A stretch of DNA of 6,588 nucleotides, taken from Bacteriovoracaceae bacterium. Its GTDB lineage: Bacteria; Bdellovibrionota; Bacteriovoracia; Bacteriovoracales; Bacteriovoracaceae. The notes under the pieces are model-generated. The model saw only the letters and a list, made by a program, of their open reading frames with translations, searched no databases and was not told the DNA's origin. The DNA lies in the NCBI GenBank assembly GCA_023146355.1, contig JAGLCH010000053.1, positions 1 through 6,588 on the forward strand. Reading direction: 5' to 3'. The translations under genes were made by a program, and so were the position numbers. Positions 5,800 to 6,588 of this stretch are shown piece after piece. Positions within the stretch are counted from its first letter, which is position 1. Each line of letters begins with the position of its first letter.

Positions 5800-5829
5800 T
5801 TGACAACGATTCGGTTCAACACCTATAAT
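5800..5829 (+). promoter_or_regulatory. full-consensus sigma70-type promoter
   Basis: TTGACA (5800-5805) and TATAAT (5824-5829) both match the consensus in all six positions, with an 18-bp spacer. Transcription should start near 5836, giving a leader of about 39 bases to the GTG at 5875. No other gene lies between, so it should drive the membrane coiled-coil gene. Confidence 0.85.
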
Positions 5830-5864
5830 TTTAATACTATAGGCTTATTACGCATTATGTCCAC

Positions 5865-5869
5865 GGAGG
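5865..5869 (+). promoter_or_regulatory. strong Shine-Dalgarno selecting a GTG start
   Basis: GGAGG lies five bases before GTG 5875. The in-frame ATG at 5857 has no such site and lies upstream of this GGAGG, so the GTG is the better start; the difference is six residues. Confidence 0.75.
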
Positions 5870-5874
5870 GAACG

Positions 5875-6588
5875 GTGCAGCAATCGATACGCATGTATTT
5901 AACTCACTATACAGAAGAAACACTCATGATAACTTTGATGGTGCTTCTGGCCATAATTACTATCCTTATCGTTTATTGGATTCACAATCGACGTAAATAT
6001 CGAGAGTTAACTCATCAAATTCCAGCAAGTGTGGTTAAAAGTTACCTTGACTCGATCATTCAAAATTCTACATCACTGAAGTCATCTCTCTTTAGAGGGG
6101 GCGGCCTAGACATCGGTGAGGGCATTCCTTCTGTCGTTCCAGCAAAAGATTTTCCATCCTCTGGGGTAGAGCTTAGCGGAGCTTCATTGGAAGAGCTTAA
6201 CCAAAAGAATGCTGAAATTGCTTCTCTCAACTCACGCTTAGGAGACAAAGAAAAAATTGTTTTAGAGCTTGAAAGTAAAATGAAAAATATGCGCGCACAA
6301 CTTGATGCTTCTGGGGATGATGCAAGCATCGAGCTTCAAAAGCAGCTTGATGTCGCTCATGCTCGAATTGCAGAACTAGAGGCTCAACTTGCCCAGCAAC
6401 CAGAAGCGGGTGGTGGTGATAGCGAGGCAAAGCTTGCCGATATCACCAAAGAGCGCGATGAACTGAAAGAAAGATTGGCCGAGTATGAAATCATCGAAGA
6501 TGATATTGCTAATCTCAAAAAATATAAGCAAGAGAATGAACAGCTTAAGAAGTCTTTAGCTGCTTTTGAAGGTGGCGGAGCTCCAGCT
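5875..6588 (+). CDS. membrane-anchored coiled-coil protein (3' end outside window)
   Basis: The frame is open to the right edge, giving 238 residues from the GTG at 5875. After a short N-terminus comes one hydrophobic segment, residues 17-36 (LMITLMVLLAIITILIVYWI), directly followed by HNRRKYR. By the positive-inside rule the bulk of the protein is cytoplasmic. Residues 44-100 form a linker with a Gly-rich patch (GGG at 75-77) and scattered Pro/Ser. From about 104 there are three Glu/Lys/Leu-rich stretches likely to form coiled coils (104-145, 150-175, 183-231), split by SGDD and by PEAGGGD (176-182). The last visible part is Ala/Gly/Pro-like (FEGGGAPA), perhaps the start of another linker. 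The codon pattern and the absence of stops across more than 700 bases support it as real. It has its own consensus promoter and a GGAGG site, so high expression is likely. I do not recognise the family; a scaffold, polarity or envelope-linked role would be a guess. Confidence 0.85.
   Translation, partial: MQQSIRMYLTHYTEETLMITLMVLLAIITILIVYWIHNRRKYRELTHQIPASVVKSYLDSIIQNSTSLKSSLFRGGGLDIGEGIPSVVPAKDFPSSGVELSGASLEELNQKNAEIASLNSRLGDKEKIVLELESKMKNMRAQLDASGDDASIELQKQLDVAHARIAELEAQLAQQPEAGGGDSEAKLADITKERDELKERLAEYEIIEDDIANLKKYKQENEQLKKSLAAFEGGGAPA

Noticed and set aside
5857..5874. ATG 5857 as start of the coiled-coil protein
   Set aside because: No Shine-Dalgarno precedes it, and the strong GGAGG lies after it, matched to GTG 5875. 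It remains possible.
6060..6430. Minus-strand ORFs at the right end
   Set aside because: They are antisense to the open coiled-coil frame, whose Glu/Lys/Leu codons create long complementary frames rich in Ser and Phe.

Overview
The window is an AT-rich bacterial chromosome segment carrying core genes: six-domain ribosomal protein S1, the ribosome-associated GTPase HflX and the zinc protein YacG. Stand-alone receiver domains lie between them. The six-domain S1 plus a YacG points to a Gram-negative, proteobacteria-like lineage. The low GC and gene style would suit the Bdellovibrio/Bacteriovorax relatives, but that placement is an inference. I see no mobile element, CRISPR array, tRNA or rRNA.

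Layout. Positions 1-1153 hold the possible tail of an upstream gene and a GT-B (GT4-like) glycosyltransferase whose usual acidic nucleotide-sugar motif is degenerate. A promoter and leader region (about 1163-1281), with a hairpin just before the ribosome binding site, precedes rpsA (1282-3006). A perfect GC-rich palindrome at 3029-3052 ends rpsA and probably also the convergent receiver gene at 3082-3447. That receiver is divergent from a second, degenerate receiver (3521-3898) across a 73-bp AT-rich gap. The second receiver is followed by a short stretch that looks like a decayed third receiver N-terminus, then a 32-codon single-membrane-segment ORF whose stop codon interlocks with that of hflX on the opposite strand (CTAG, 4124-4127). 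hflX (minus) is divergent from yacG (plus, start corrected to 5503). After a hairpin comes a full-consensus sigma70-type promoter (TTGACA, 18 bp, TATAAT). It drives a GTG-started gene for a membrane-anchored coiled-coil protein that runs off the right edge.

How they work together. S1 and HflX both act on the ribosome but lie in separate transcription units, so a functional link is not shown. The two receivers have no attached output domain, and no kinase is in view; one has all phosphorylation residues and the other lacks several. The most original material is the receiver cluster (complete, degenerate, decayed), the 32-residue membrane ORF and the unrecognised membrane coiled-coil protein with its strong promoter. 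No clearly new multi-gene system is visible.
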